Of a stretch of 64,000 bases of DNA, positions 53,306-62,709 are shown piece after piece (position 1 is the first letter of the stretch; every line of letters begins with the position of its first letter). Both the position numbers and the translations under genes were made by a program. The notes beneath the pieces were generated by a model, which ran no database searches, had not been told where the DNA came from, and saw only the letters and a program-made list of their open reading frames with translations. Source of the stretch: Bog-756 sp963830165 (GTDB lineage Bacteria > Actinomycetota > Acidimicrobiia > Acidimicrobiales > RAAP-2); contig CAWHKZ010000005.1 of assembly GCA_963830165.1 (NCBI GenBank), positions 816,930 through 880,929 of the forward strand, in the 5' to 3' direction.

Positions 53306-54789
53306 CCGCCACCCCGGACGGTGGGATCGGTCCCCACGCCGCTGCCCCGGCCGCGCCGAGGCAGGCATCCGCGCCGGACGGATTCGATCCGCTGGTGCAG
53401 CTCGACGAGCTGCTGTCGGACGTCGGGCTCTCGCGGGGAGACGCCGGGGGCTCCGTCTCCTTCGCCGGCCGGGACCCGATCGTCCCTTCGGCGCACCGGC
53501 TCGGAGCGTGCATCGGCGTCCCGCTCATGGCCGGCGCGGTGGCCGCGGTCGCCTTCCACCGGCGGCGGGGCGGACCGGCTCAGGACCTCCACCTCGACCT
53601 CCGTCAGGCCGTGCACACGATCAATCCCGGCGCCTTCTGGCACCCGACGCTGGGCGGACTGGCGCCACCCCATCCGCTCGTGCTCGACAACCCGTTCCAG
53701 GTGCAGCCGTACCGCACGGCGGACGGCCGCTGGGTGATGGCCACGGGTGTCTATCCGCACCTGGCCGCGGCCTGGTGCCGCTTCCTCGACGTGCCCCCTG
53801 ACCCGGTCCGGGTCGCCGAGGTGATCGCCACCTGGGACGCCTTCGACTTGGAGGAGCGGGCGAGCGCCGCCCACCTGCCGATCTGCGTCGTGCGCAGCCG
53901 CGACGAGTGGTCGGGCCACGAGCAGGGGGCGCTGCTCGCCACCCAGCCGGTCATCGGCCTCGAACGCATCGGTGACGCCCCGCCACGGGACGCCGACGGG
54001 ACCGAGCGTCCGTTCGACCGCATTCGTGTGCTGTCGTTCACCCACGCGGTGGCCGGTCCGACCGTGGGCCGCACCTTGGCCGAGCAGGGGGCCGATGTGC
54101 TCGGCGCCACCCGCCCCAACGACTACGAGCACGAGTTCATCTACGCCGAAGCCAACGTCGGGTCCCGGAGCACCTACGTGGACCTCGACAGCCCCACTGG
54201 GAGGGAGCGGGCGGCGGCGCTCCTGGCCGACGCCGACATCGTGGTGAACAACCACCGGCTGCACTCGCTCGAGCGCCGCGGCCTCGACCCCGGGCGACTG
54301 GCGGAGCAGCATCCCGGCATCGTCTACGTCTCCGTCACCTGCTACGGAGCGAGCGGGCCGTGGGCCGGGCGCGGTGGCTTCGACATGAACGGGTCCGCGG
54401 CCGCCGGCCTCCTGACGAGCGAGGGGTCGGAGGCCGAGCCCCGGTTTCCCGCCACCTTCCTCCTCAACGACTACATCACGGGCTACCTGGGATCCGTGGG
54501 CGCGGCGGCCGCGCTCGTGCGACGCGCCACCGAGGGCGGGTCGTGGCACGTCACCGTCAACCTGACGAGGACGGCGATGTGGTGCGGGTCGCTGGGTCTC
54601 GTGGACCCGGCGCTCGCCGGATGCGACGAGGAGCACCGCCTCCGGACCCCCGCCTCCTACGACGCGCCCAGCCCCCTCGGGGACGTGCACATGCTGGCCC
54701 CGCCCGTGCGCTACTCCCGCACGCCTCCGGCGTGGCCGGAGCCCCTCCTCGTCCCGCGCGGCTCGAGCCGGCCGGAGTGGCGCGCCTGA
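53302..54789 (+). CDS. CoA-transferase family III (CaiB/BaiF) protein
   Basis: 495 aa from ATG 53302. Family III features: the N-terminal segment begins around ACIGVPLMAGAVAAVAF; the second half shows RIRVLSFTHAVAGPTVGRTLAEQGADVLGA, in parts VLSFTHAVAGPTVGR and LAEQGADVL; then VDLDSPTGRERAAALLADAD; HPGIVYVSVTCYGASGPW; and FLLNDYITGYLGSVGAAAAL. The catalytic Asp aligns with the D of VDLDSPTG or LLNDY. It may move CoA between carboxylates in degradation of steroid or aromatic compounds; substrate unknown. Confidence 0.85.
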   Translation: MTATPDGGIGPHAAAPAAPRQASAPDGFDPLVQLDELLSDVGLSRGDAGGSVSFAGRDPIVPSAHRLGACIGVPLMAGAVAAVAFHRRRGGPAQDLHLDLRQAVHTINPGAFWHPTLGGLAPPHPLVLDNPFQVQPYRTADGRWVMATGVYPHLAAAWCRFLDVPPDPVRVAEVIATWDAFDLEERASAAHLPICVVRSRDEWSGHEQGALLATQPVIGLERIGDAPPRDADGTERPFDRIRVLSFTHAVAGPTVGRTLAEQGADVLGATRPNDYEHEFIYAEANVGSRSTYVDLDSPTGRERAAALLADADIVVNNHRLHSLERRGLDPGRLAEQHPGIVYVSVTCYGASGPWAGRGGFDMNGSAAAGLLTSEGSEAEPRFPATFLLNDYITGYLGSVGAAAALVRRATEGGSWHVTVNLTRTAMWCGSLGLVDPALAGCDEEHRLRTPASYDAPSPLGDVHMLAPPVRYSRTPPAWPEPLLVPRGSSRPEWRA

Positions 54790-54870
54790 TCCCGGGCGGG
54801 GACCGACGACAAGCTGGACCGACGACGGTCCGCCGCAGCGCCGTGGCCCGGCCCCCGACGGCGCCCCGGA

Positions 54871-55449
54871 TCAGGCTGTCCCGGCCGGCTTCCGCAGGGG
54901 GCGGAGCGCCGCCTCGGTCCGCAGCAGCTCGTCGAGCATGGCGTCGGCGGCCTGCTCCATGACCTCGTTGGCCTGCAGCTGGCCCTCCTCGTCGATGAAC
55001 TGTGCGTGGAAGGGAATGCTGACCGCCTCGAAGACGGGAAGCATCTTCAGGGTGGTGACGACCTGCTTGAGCTGCTGCACGGCCCGGGTGCCGGCGGCGA
55101 CCCCGCCGTAGGAGACGAATCCGACCGACTTGTACTTCCACTCCTCGTGCAGGTAGTCGATGGCGTTCTTGATCGTCGCCGGGTAGCCGTAGTTGTACTC
55201 GGGGGTCACGATCACGAACACGTCGGAGGCCTCGACGATCTCACTCCAGACCTGGGTGTGCTCGTGGACGTAGCGGCGCAGGCGCGGGTGGTTGGGCTCG
55301 TCGAGCAGGGGGAGGTCGATCTCGGCCAGGTCGGCGACACGGACGTCGAAGGCTCCGTGGGCCCTGGCCCGTGCGATGAACCATTCGCCGATGGGCAGCC
55401 CGGCCCGTCCGGGTCGGGTCGAGCTGATGATGACGGACAAGGTGGGCAT
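54871..55449 (-). CDS. NADPH-dependent FMN reductase
   Basis: 192 aa flavodoxin-like fold. N-terminal STRPGRAGLPIGEWF phosphate-binding loop, VIVTPEYNYGYPATIKNAIDYL (flavin-binding signature, in parts TPEYNYGYPA and KNAIDYL), and FVSYGGVAAGTRAVQQLK. Reduces FMN, or azo/quinone substrates. Lies downstream of the MFS-HxlR pair on the same strand, a common arrangement for redox-responsive efflux modules. Confidence 0.88.
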   Translation of the reverse strand: MPTLSVIISSTRPGRAGLPIGEWFIARARAHGAFDVRVADLAEIDLPLLDEPNHPRLRRYVHEHTQVWSEIVEASDVFVIVTPEYNYGYPATIKNAIDYLHEEWKYKSVGFVSYGGVAAGTRAVQQLKQVVTTLKMLPVFEAVSIPFHAQFIDEEGQLQANEVMEQAADAMLDELLRTEAALRPLRKPAGTA

Positions 55450-55498
55450 GGCACATCGCTTTCTCTGTTGGTGGTCGGGGACGAACTCGGGCAGGCCG

Positions 55499-57011
55499 CT
55501 ACGACGTGAGGTGCACCGCCACGGCTCCCTCCGGGCCCGGGCGAGGTCGAGGGATGCGGCGGTCGAGGAGCACGGTGGCGAGGGCCACCGCCACGATGCC
55601 GGCGGACACGAGGAACGACACCTGGTAGCCGCGCACCAGCGAGCCGTGGGCGCCGGCGGTGCTCGCGGCGGCGATGGTGGCGAGGGCGGCGAGCCCGACG
55701 GCTTGGCCGACCTGCTGCGAGGTGGCGAACAGGCCGCCGGCCAGACCGCGCTCGTTCGGACCCATCCGGGCGGTGACGGCCACCGATGCGGTCGGGAAGA
55801 CGAGGCCGATCCCGAAGGCGGTCAGGACCAGACCGCCGAGCACGTTCACGGCGTAGCTGCCGCCGACGTCGATCCGGGAGAGCCACAGCTGCCCGATGCC
55901 GGCGGCGAGCAGGCCGGCGAGCAGCAGGGGCCGGGTCCCGAAGCGGGCGAGCAGTCGCCGGGTGAGGACGACGGACACGACGAGGACCGTCGCGGTGGAG
56001 GGGATGAGCGCCAGTCCGGTGAGCAGGGGACTGAAGTGGAGGACCTTCTGGAGGTACAGGGAGTTGAAGTAGACGTACCCGGCCACCACCGCCCCCATGA
56101 GCGCCATGACGATGAGGGCGACCCTTCGGGTCGGGTCGGCGAGCACGCTGAGGGGGACCATGGGAGCCGGGGAGCGCCGTTGGACCACGACGAACGCCGC
56201 GGTGAGCACGATCGTGAGGGCGAACGCGGCGATCGCCAGCGGGGTGGCGAACCCGTGCTGCTGGCCCTGGCTGAGGCCGAAGATCAGGCTGGCGATCGAG
56301 ACGGTGGCCAGGACGGCCCCGGGGACGTCGAGGCGCGAGGCCTGCCTGCCGCGGTCCCGGCGGGGCAGGACGCGGATCATGGCGACGACCAGGACGGCGA
56401 TGATCGGCGGGTTCACCAGGAAGATGGACCGCCATCCGACGTACTGGGTGAGGATCCCCCCGAGCACGATCCCGGCGCTGGCACCGGCCGCGGTGGCGCC
56501 CTGGAAGATCCCGAGGGCCCGCACCCGGGCCGGGCCCTCGGCGTAGAGGTCGGTGACCGAGGCGAGGGCCATCGGGGCCACCATGGCGGCGCTGGCGCCC
56601 TGGGCGAATCGGGACACGATCAGCGAGGTCGAGCTCTGGGCCAGCCCGGCGCTGAGCGATGTCACGCCGAAGAGGACGAGGCCCGTCACGAGGAGGGTGC
56701 GCCGACCGACGGCATCGCCCAGCCGGCCGCCGAAGAGCAGCAGCGAGCCGAAGGTCGAGCGCGTAGCCCGTCACGATCCACTGCAGGTCGGCAGGGGAGA
56801 AGTCCAGCTGCCGTTGGATCGTCGGTAGCGCGACGTTGACGATGCTGAAGTCGAGCTGGAGGACGAACTGCGCGGCGACGACCAGCGCCAGTGCCCACCC
56901 CAGGGAGTGCGCGGCGCCCGCCCGGTCGTGGTCCGGGGTCGTCGGCGGTACCACGTCGGGCGGGAGTGGGGTGGAACCCGGTCCGGAAGACCCGGTGTCG
57001 GGCTCCGTCAC
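55499..57011 (-). CDS. MFS efflux transporter (DHA2-like), one frameshift
   Basis: GTG 57011, overlapping the HxlR stop. Pro-rich N terminus, TM1 FVLQLDFSIVNVALPTIQ, ADLQWIVTGYAL. The frame shifts once near 56,762: with one surplus G removed, the text continues TFGSLLLFGGRLGDAVGRR (motif A) and TGLVLFGVTSLSAGL. Then motif C-like GIVLGGILTQYVGWRSIFLVNPP and ~14 helices in total; corrected length is ~503 aa. Probably exports a toxic compound sensed by the HxlR protein. Confidence 0.8.
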
Positions 57012-57373
57012 GCGTCCGCCCCGAAAGGATGGCTGTCCGCGTCGTCGGCCCCCTCGGGCAGGGGGATCCACCGGTGCGACCAGGCGATGACCGCGTCGAG
57101 GACCGGCTCGAGCTCCCGGCCGGCCTCGGTCAGCCCGTACTCGACGCGCACCGGCGAACTCGGTACGACCCGACGCTCCACCAGACCGGCCCGCTCCAGT
57201 TCCCGGAGGCGCTGCGTCAGCATCGTGTCGCTGACGTGGGGGATGGCGGCCTTGATGTCGGCGAACCGGTGCGATCCGGTGAACATCGCGCGCAGGACGG
57301 CGCCCGACCACTTGGCACCGATCAGCTCGATGGCCGCGTGGTACCGGACGCATACCGTGTGGACGTCGCCCAT
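57008..57373 (-). CDS. HxlR-family transcriptional regulator
   Basis: 121 aa. CVRYHAAIELIGAKWSGAVLRAMFTGSHRF with the HxlR cysteine at residue 8, then the winged helix ISDTMLTQRLRELERAG-type element (here VSDTMLTQRLRELERAGLVER) and VEYGLTEAGREL. HxlR proteins often sense electrophiles through the N-terminal Cys. GTGA overlap with the MFS gene. Direct repeats CCTGAGT (57390-57396, 57408-57414) just upstream may be its site. Confidence 0.88.
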   Translation of the reverse strand: MGDVHTVCVRYHAAIELIGAKWSGAVLRAMFTGSHRFADIKAAIPHVSDTMLTQRLRELERAGLVERRVVPSSPVRVEYGLTEAGRELEPVLDAVIAWSHRWIPLPEGADDADSHPFGADA

Positions 57374-57389
57374 CCCCTACTCCAACTTC

Positions 57390-57414
57390 CCTGAGTAGCT
57401 AGGTATTCCTGAGT
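57390..57414. promoter_or_regulatory. Direct repeats upstream of the HxlR operon
   Basis: CCTGAGT at 57390-57396 and 57408-57414, 18 bp apart, flanking a TAGCTA palindrome. They lie 17-41 bp before the HxlR start. The remaining upstream gap (57415-57668) contains the hairpin at 57624 and no gene. Confidence 0.4.
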
Positions 57415-57623
57415 GGGAGCGGTCGACCGGACGGCTGCGGCGCGACGGCGCGCCCCGGACGCAGACCTCGAGTCTGTCGCGCCCGCCCGGACCGATCTCT
57501 CGGATGCTCTCGGTCATCGCCACCTACCGCAACTGTGGGGATGGTTCCCATTGTTGCTCAGTCGGGCGCAGCCTCAAAGGTCCGACGCCGAATACCGCCT
57601 CTGACCTGCGGAACTGCTGACAC

Positions 57624-57644
57624 GGGGGGCGATCCACGCCCCCC
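57624..57644 (-). terminator. Terminator hairpin of the AsnC-type gene
   Basis: GGGGGGC-GATCCAC-GCCCCCC, a perfect 7-bp GC stem, 25 bp downstream of the stop of the minus-strand AsnC-type gene. Confidence 0.55.
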
Positions 57645-57668
57645 TCCGGTGGGTCCCCCGCGCCGTCG

Positions 57669-58664
57669 TCAGGATGGGTGCCGGGTCATGGTGGCGTGCA
57701 TCTTGACCGCCCGCATCACCGGGGCGGTCTCGATGTGGTGGAGGCCGTCGAACGCGGCGATGTCGCCGGTGATGAACTCGTAGAGCGACCGGTCGTCCCG
57801 GCAGAGCACCGCGGCGACCAGGTTGGTCGAGCCGGTCGTGGCGGCCACGAACGGGACCTCGGGACGATCGGCCAGGGCCTGTCCGACCTGGTCGAGCTTG
57901 GCCGGTACCACCGACATCCACAGCAGGGCCCGCGAGCGGAATCCCAGAGCGTCGCCGGCGAGGTCCACGTCGAAGCCGAGGACCCCCGAGGCGGTGAGTT
58001 CCTCGATCCGGCGGCGGACGGTCGACTCGTGCCAGTGGATGCGCACCGCCAGCTGCCGGTAGGTGGCGCGGCCGTCTTCGGCGAGGGCCTGGACGAGTGG
58101 CCAGTCGGTGTCCTGCAGGGTGACCGTCGACCGGTCGACCGGCGTCCGGGCCCGCGCCGGGGACAGCAGCCGGTCGATCTCCGCCTGGCTGAGGGCGGTC
58201 GAACCCGGTGGGGGTGACGCCCCGGTGGCGAACAGGTGGAGCAGGCAGTAGGCCTCGAGGGCCACGACCTGGCGTCCCAGGGACAGTTGGCTGAGCAGGA
58301 GCGGGGTGGGCTCGTCGCGGTGGCGGGAGTGGACCGTGCTGAAGATCTCGGTGCCTCCCGAGGTCAGCTGCACCCAGGCGGTGTCCGGGTGCTCGGCCAG
58401 CTTGGTGGCGACGGCGGGTGCGGAACCGGGAGCACAGCGCATGCGGACGGCCCAGTCGGACTGGCCGAGCCGTTGGGAGTCGAGCTGGCCGACGACCCGG
58501 ACGACGCGACCGTCGAACAGGCGGCGGTAGCGGCGGGCGATCGTCTGCTCGGAGCAGTCGAGCACCTCGGACAGCCGGCTGAAGGGCGCCCGCGGGTCGA
58601 CGTAGAGGGCGTGGATGATTCTTCGGTCAAGCGCATCGACGACCACGGATCCCACGCAGTCCAC
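57669..58664 (-). CDS. Lrp/AsnC-family regulator with two fused AsnC units
   Basis: 331 aa, twice the usual Lrp length. Two HTH-plus-RAM modules: first LDRRIIHALYVDPRAPFSRL..CSEQTIARRYRRL, second DWPLVQALAEDGRATYRQLA..WHESTVRRRIEEL. Each is followed by a RAM-like domain (WVQLTSGGTEIFSTV; FVAATTGSTNLVAAVLC). GTG 58664 is used here; a leaderless-type TACGGT lies 7 nt before the GTG at 58655, which may be the real start. Divergent from the MFS gene, its likely target. Confidence 0.87.
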   Translation of the reverse strand: MDCVGSVVVDALDRRIIHALYVDPRAPFSRLSEVLDCSEQTIARRYRRLFDGRVVRVVGQLDSQRLGQSDWAVRMRCAPGSAPAVATKLAEHPDTAWVQLTSGGTEIFSTVHSRHRDEPTPLLLSQLSLGRQVVALEAYCLLHLFATGASPPPGSTALSQAEIDRLLSPARARTPVDRSTVTLQDTDWPLVQALAEDGRATYRQLAVRIHWHESTVRRRIEELTASGVLGFDVDLAGDALGFRSRALLWMSVVPAKLDQVGQALADRPEVPFVAATTGSTNLVAAVLCRDDRSLYEFITGDIAAFDGLHHIETAPVMRAVKMHATMTRHPS

Positions 58665-58740
58665 CGTAGATCATGGAGGAAACGGGCGAATGCCGTAAAA
58701 CCGGTGGCAGGACTCGGTAGAGAGGAGCAGCCTGGTAGGT

Positions 58741-60300
58741 ATGGAACGAAAGTGGTGGACCCTGGCTGTCGTGTGCGCGGCGACCTTCATGCTGCTCCTC
58801 GACGTGACGATCGTGATCGTCGCCCTGCCGACCATCCAGTCGGGTCTGCACGCGAGCTTCAGCGAGGTGCAGTGGGTCGTCGACGCCTATGCGCTGACGC
58901 TGGCCTCGGTCCTGCTGACCGCCGGGTCCCTGGCCGACCGGTACGGCCGGCGGCTCCTGTTCACCATCGGCCTCGTCGTCTTCACCCTCGGATCGTTGCT
59001 GTGCGGGGTGGCCCAGTCGCCGATCATGCTGATCCTGTCCCGCAGCGCCCAGGGGATCGGCGGCGCCATCCTGTTCGCCACGTCGTTGGCGCTGTTGGCC
59101 CACAGCTTCCGCGGCCACGAGCGGGGGGTGGCCTTCGGGATCTGGGGTGCCGTCACCGGCGTGGCCGTGGCGCTCGGACCGGTGCTGGGCGGGATCATCA
59201 CCACGGCGATCAGCTGGCGGGGCATCTTCCTGGTGAACCTGCCGGTCGGTGTGGCCGCGCTGGTGGTCACCAGGGCGGAGGTCGAGGAGTCCAAGACGCC
59301 GAACGCCGCCCGACCCGACTGGGCCGGCTTCGCGTTCCTCACGGCCGGCCTGGTCAGCCTGGTCTACGGCCTGATCCGCGCCGGCGAGATCGCCTGGGGA
59401 AACACCGGCGTCGCCATCTGCCTGGCGCTCGCCGTGGTGTTCCTGGGGGCGTTCGTGGCGGTGGAGCACCGGGGGGACCATCCGATGTTCGACCTCTCGC
59501 TGTTCCGGATCCCCACCTTCGGCGGGGGCCTGGCCGCCGCCTTCGCCATGAACGGCTCGCTCTACGCGATGCTCCTGTACCTCGTCCTCTACCTGCAGGA
59601 CGACCTCGGCTACTCCGCCCTGCAGACGGGCCTCCGACTGCTGATCATGAGCGGGGTGACCCTGGTCACGGCCACGATCGCCGGGCGACTCAGCACCCAC
59701 ATGCCCGTCCGGTGGCTCATCGGGCCCGGCCTCTTCCTGGTCGGAATCGGCCTGCTGCTCATGACCGGGCTCGACGGAGCCAGCAGCTGGACCCACCTGA
59801 TCCCCGGCTTCATCGTGGCCGGGGCCGGGAGCGGCATGGTCAACCCGCCGCTGGCGTCCACCGCCGTGGGTGTCGTCACCCCCCAGCGCTCGGGGATGGC
59901 CTCGGGCGTCAACACCACCTTCCGCCAGATCGGCATCGCCACCGGCATCGCCGTCTACGGGTCCATCTTCGCGGCATCGCTGCACAGCAAGCTGGACCAG
60001 GCCCTGGCCGGTGACCCGTCACTGCACCAACTGCTGCCGACGGTGGTCACCGACATCCAGCAGGGCAAGGCCGTGCAGGCCGTCGACGCCGTGCCCGAGT
60101 CGCTACGCGGACCGCTGGTCGCCGCCATCCACTCCAGCTTCGCCGGCACGCTCGACGTGCTGTTGGTGGTCAGTGCCGCCCTGGCCCTGGTCGGCGCGGC
60201 CTGCGCCCTCGCACTGATCCGGACCCGGGACTTCGTGGTGACGCATCAGCCCGAGCCGGAGCGGGCAGCCTCGGGTGCCGTCGGTTCCCCGTCGCGGTGA
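58741..60300 (+). CDS. MFS drug-efflux transporter (DHA2/EmrB type)
   Basis: 519 aa, 14 TM helices, frame intact. TM1 FMLLLDVTIVIVALPTIQ with the DHA2 Asp, VDAYALTLASVLLTAGSLADRYGRRLLF-type motif A (here GSLADRYGRR), motif C GPVLGGIITTAISWRGIFLVN, and SGMASGVNTTFRQIGIATGIAVYG in the second half. A ~60-residue external loop lies before the last helix. Divergently transcribed from the AsnC-type regulator (76-bp gap). Confidence 0.92.
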   Translation: MERKWWTLAVVCAATFMLLLDVTIVIVALPTIQSGLHASFSEVQWVVDAYALTLASVLLTAGSLADRYGRRLLFTIGLVVFTLGSLLCGVAQSPIMLILSRSAQGIGGAILFATSLALLAHSFRGHERGVAFGIWGAVTGVAVALGPVLGGIITTAISWRGIFLVNLPVGVAALVVTRAEVEESKTPNAARPDWAGFAFLTAGLVSLVYGLIRAGEIAWGNTGVAICLALAVVFLGAFVAVEHRGDHPMFDLSLFRIPTFGGGLAAAFAMNGSLYAMLLYLVLYLQDDLGYSALQTGLRLLIMSGVTLVTATIAGRLSTHMPVRWLIGPGLFLVGIGLLLMTGLDGASSWTHLIPGFIVAGAGSGMVNPPLASTAVGVVTPQRSGMASGVNTTFRQIGIATGIAVYGSIFAASLHSKLDQALAGDPSLHQLLPTVVTDIQQGKAVQAVDAVPESLRGPLVAAIHSSFAGTLDVLLVVSAALALVGAACALALIRTRDFVVTHQPEPERAASGAVGSPSR

Positions 60301-60515
60301 GGGTCGCCGTCGGTCGCGTCACGGTGCGGCCGCAGGTCGCGGAGAGACGTCCCGTGAGGTTCGGGTGGGTGTTGTCCGGCAGCCCACGGGCCGATGGCGC
60401 CGACGCGCGTGACCGAGTACCGCACGGGGAAACCGGGCTCGGCCCCTCCGGGACGGGGACGTCGGCATCGGGTGAGACGTATAGGGCCATGCCTGACCGG
60501 CGAATGGAGGCGAAC

Positions 60516-61106
60516 ATGGACGAGTCTGAATCGGATGCCCAGGGCGACGACGTCGCGGGCGGTCTGTATGACTCCAGCTTGGGCCAAGTGGTCGATATCG
60601 CCGAAAGGTATCTCGATCTGGCTCGTAGCGGTCATATCGATCTGGGATTGACACTCGATGAGCTGGTCCAGGAGGGCAACACCGTACTGCTGCTAGCTAT
60701 CGAGAGATTCGAGCCCCAAGGAGGCAGTACGTTTTCGACCTACGCTGCTCGGTGGATCCGCTTGGCCATGTTCCGGGCCGTACTGCAGGACGCCCTCCGC
60801 AACGACGCGTCGGCACCGGGACCTCAGGCACGCATCGGGCAATTGGTTTCCATCCAGGAGTTTCGCGAGGAGTGCGATCGTCTGCTGGAACTCCTTGACG
60901 GACGAGAGCGCGCACTTCTTCATTTGCGATTTGGAATGGGTCGAGGCGAGGAACCTCGGACCCTCGCCGACGTGAGCGAGCAATGGCATTGGAGCCGAGA
61001 GAGGGTGCGACAGGTGGAGGCACGCGCCCTCTCCAAGATCCGGCACTTCGAGATGCCCGACGTGAGCATTGCTGCCGATCGGTTCATGCGTGACGGAACT
61101 CGGTAA
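60516..61106 (+). CDS. Compact sigma-70-family factor with regions 2 and 4 only
   Basis: 196 aa from ATG 60516, which has GGAGG 4 nt upstream. A TATAGG -10 at 60480-60485 puts the mRNA start just before, excluding the longer open frame. Region 2: LTLDELVQEGNTVLLLAIER and STFSTYAARWIRLAMFRAV (2.3/2.4). Region 4: GRERALLHLRFGMGRGEEPR and WSRERVRQVEARALSKIRH, clearly primary-sigma-like rather than ECF-like. Regions 1.1/1.2 and 3 are missing; only ~35 residues link 2 and 4. Codon use is less GC-rich than the neighbours, suggesting transfer. Confidence 0.82.
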   Translation: MDESESDAQGDDVAGGLYDSSLGQVVDIAERYLDLARSGHIDLGLTLDELVQEGNTVLLLAIERFEPQGGSTFSTYAARWIRLAMFRAVLQDALRNDASAPGPQARIGQLVSIQEFREECDRLLELLDGRERALLHLRFGMGRGEEPRTLADVSEQWHWSRERVRQVEARALSKIRHFEMPDVSIAADRFMRDGTR

Positions 61107-61202
61107 TGGATCTCCTCGGGACTCACCGGGATGTGACGATGGCCACCAGTTCCCGGTTGGGCTTGCCGGCGTCGTGCCTTCATGGCACCTACCCGGCTCC
61201 AC

Positions 61203-62402
61203 CTACACCAACGAGAGCCGTATTCCCTTTGAATGCTCGGGTATCCAATCGCTGTCCGGCCAATCGAGATGATCCTGAACCACCCATAGCGTGTATCCCG
61301 ACAGACCAGCGCTCAGGGCGAGGAGCACCGGCCAGAGGCTTCCACCGGCGAAGATCTGCAATGACCTTGCGATCCGGATCCCACGAGCTCCATAACGTGC
61401 CCAGCGCTCCCAATCCTTGGCGTGTTCGGGCACCCGGCCGACCACCACGAGCGCATCGTGGTGCCTTGCTCCATCGAGGGCGTCAAGCAGCTGGTGACAC
61501 TTCGCTTCGAGACTGTCGACGTCGAGGATGCGGCGCAGAATCCACCGCTCGGCAGACTGCTTGAGTTCGTCGAGGCTGGATTCCGTGAGCTTACGGACTG
61601 CTGGAACCCAATTTCCGAAGACGGCCAGGATCTTGTCGCGAGCCGCCGAGAAGATCTCGAGCACCTTGCGCACAACCCGGCCGACGCCTCGTTCGTGCGC
61701 TGCCCCTACGAACGCTCCCCCGAAGAACTCGGCGACGTGCGCGCCGATGCCACCTGCATCGAGTGAGATGAGACCGGCCGTGATGGTCTTCTCCAGTGTT
61801 TCAGCTCCGTCATCGATGATCTGGTCGATAGCGTGCTCGACCCGCAGCATCTCTTGTGGATTGCCGTCTGCACCTCCTGATACTCGGTACAGACCGCTGA
61901 TCCCGAGCATCACTTCAGGGACACTTCGGTAGCGGAGGTCGGCGAGCAAGGCATCCAAGGGATCGGCGCCCTGACGGATGCTCTCGAGCATCGCGCTGTC
62001 GACGACCTGTGGTCCTTCGAACAGCGTGCCGGCCAGGTCGGCAGAGGCCTGCCGGGTGGTCACAGCGATGAGCGACAGGGCCTCGGCGGCGATGAAGTCA
62101 CCCGCCGAAGCGGCGGCGAGGCGCCGGATGGCGAGCTGTTGGAACGGTTCGTAGCCCGGTGGCTCGTCTGCCGTCTCTCGGGTGTCACCGGCGATTCCCC
62201 TCTGAAGGATACCGGCCAGGTCCGACGATGCCCGAAGGTAGACGTCAGCCATTTCCTCCACTGCCCCAAACTCAAGCTCGTCGACGGCGGTATCGATCTG
62301 TTCCCTGATCGAGGGACCCTCCCGCGCGATGACGTCGAGTAAAGCGGTCAGCGAGGACTCGTAAATGCCGATTGCGGCGTCGAGTTCTTGCGTGGTTTCC
62401 AC
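61203..62402 (-). CDS. Unknown protein, long helical body with C-terminal membrane anchor
   Basis: 399 aa from GTG 62402, preceded by a perfect AGGTGAT ribosome site. Mostly alpha-helical by composition, Ala/Glu/Asp-rich. A central glycine-rich hydrophobic patch (GGIGAHVAEFFGGAFVGAAH) and one C-terminal TM (LWPVLLALSAGLSGYTLWVV) are followed by an acidic tail. No family recognised. Lower GC than the rest, convergent with the sigma gene; both may belong to one acquired segment next to the IS. Confidence 0.7.
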   Translation of the reverse strand: METTQELDAAIGIYESSLTALLDVIAREGPSIREQIDTAVDELEFGAVEEMADVYLRASSDLAGILQRGIAGDTRETADEPPGYEPFQQLAIRRLAAASAGDFIAAEALSLIAVTTRQASADLAGTLFEGPQVVDSAMLESIRQGADPLDALLADLRYRSVPEVMLGISGLYRVSGGADGNPQEMLRVEHAIDQIIDDGAETLEKTITAGLISLDAGGIGAHVAEFFGGAFVGAAHERGVGRVVRKVLEIFSAARDKILAVFGNWVPAVRKLTESSLDELKQSAERWILRRILDVDSLEAKCHQLLDALDGARHHDALVVVGRVPEHAKDWERWARYGARGIRIARSLQIFAGGSLWPVLLALSAGLSGYTLWVVQDHLDWPDSDWIPEHSKGIRLSLV

Positions 62403-62608
62403 CGGACATCACCTCGCCTTTGAGCAGGGGTGGACCCACCACCTCGGCACAAGCATTCGATAGCAGGGGAACGCTGAAGGCGCAAGGGATGCCGGTGCCT
62501 GGCCGGGTTCCATGTGCACACGAATCAAAGAACTGTTTCGTGAGGCGAACTCGCATCGGCGACGGATCGGCGAGGTCGAACGGCAACGTCGGCAGTTGAG
62601 TCCACCAG
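62403..62608. other. Short AT-richer region, possible gene remnant interrupted by the IS
   Basis: An ORF starting ATG 62512 (CTRIKELFREANSHRRRIGE...) runs into the IS left end at 62609 and stops at 62637, inside the element. Its basic, heptad-like sequence could be the start of a disrupted gene, or chance. The region also carries the ribosome site of the minus-strand 61203-62402 gene. Confidence 0.3.
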
Positions 62609-62620
62609 AGTGGTGTACGA
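62609..62620 (+). repeat. IS left terminal inverted repeat
   Basis: AGTGGTGTACGA, matching the right end exactly in inverted orientation. Left flank bases are TCCACCAG. Confidence 0.75.
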
Positions 62621-62709
62621 GGGGTTGCCCGACCTGAGGGTCCCCCCGACGCGACGACCACCGCATCAATCTTCAAGTTCCGTCCAAAGAACACGAAGGA
62701 GAAGATGCG

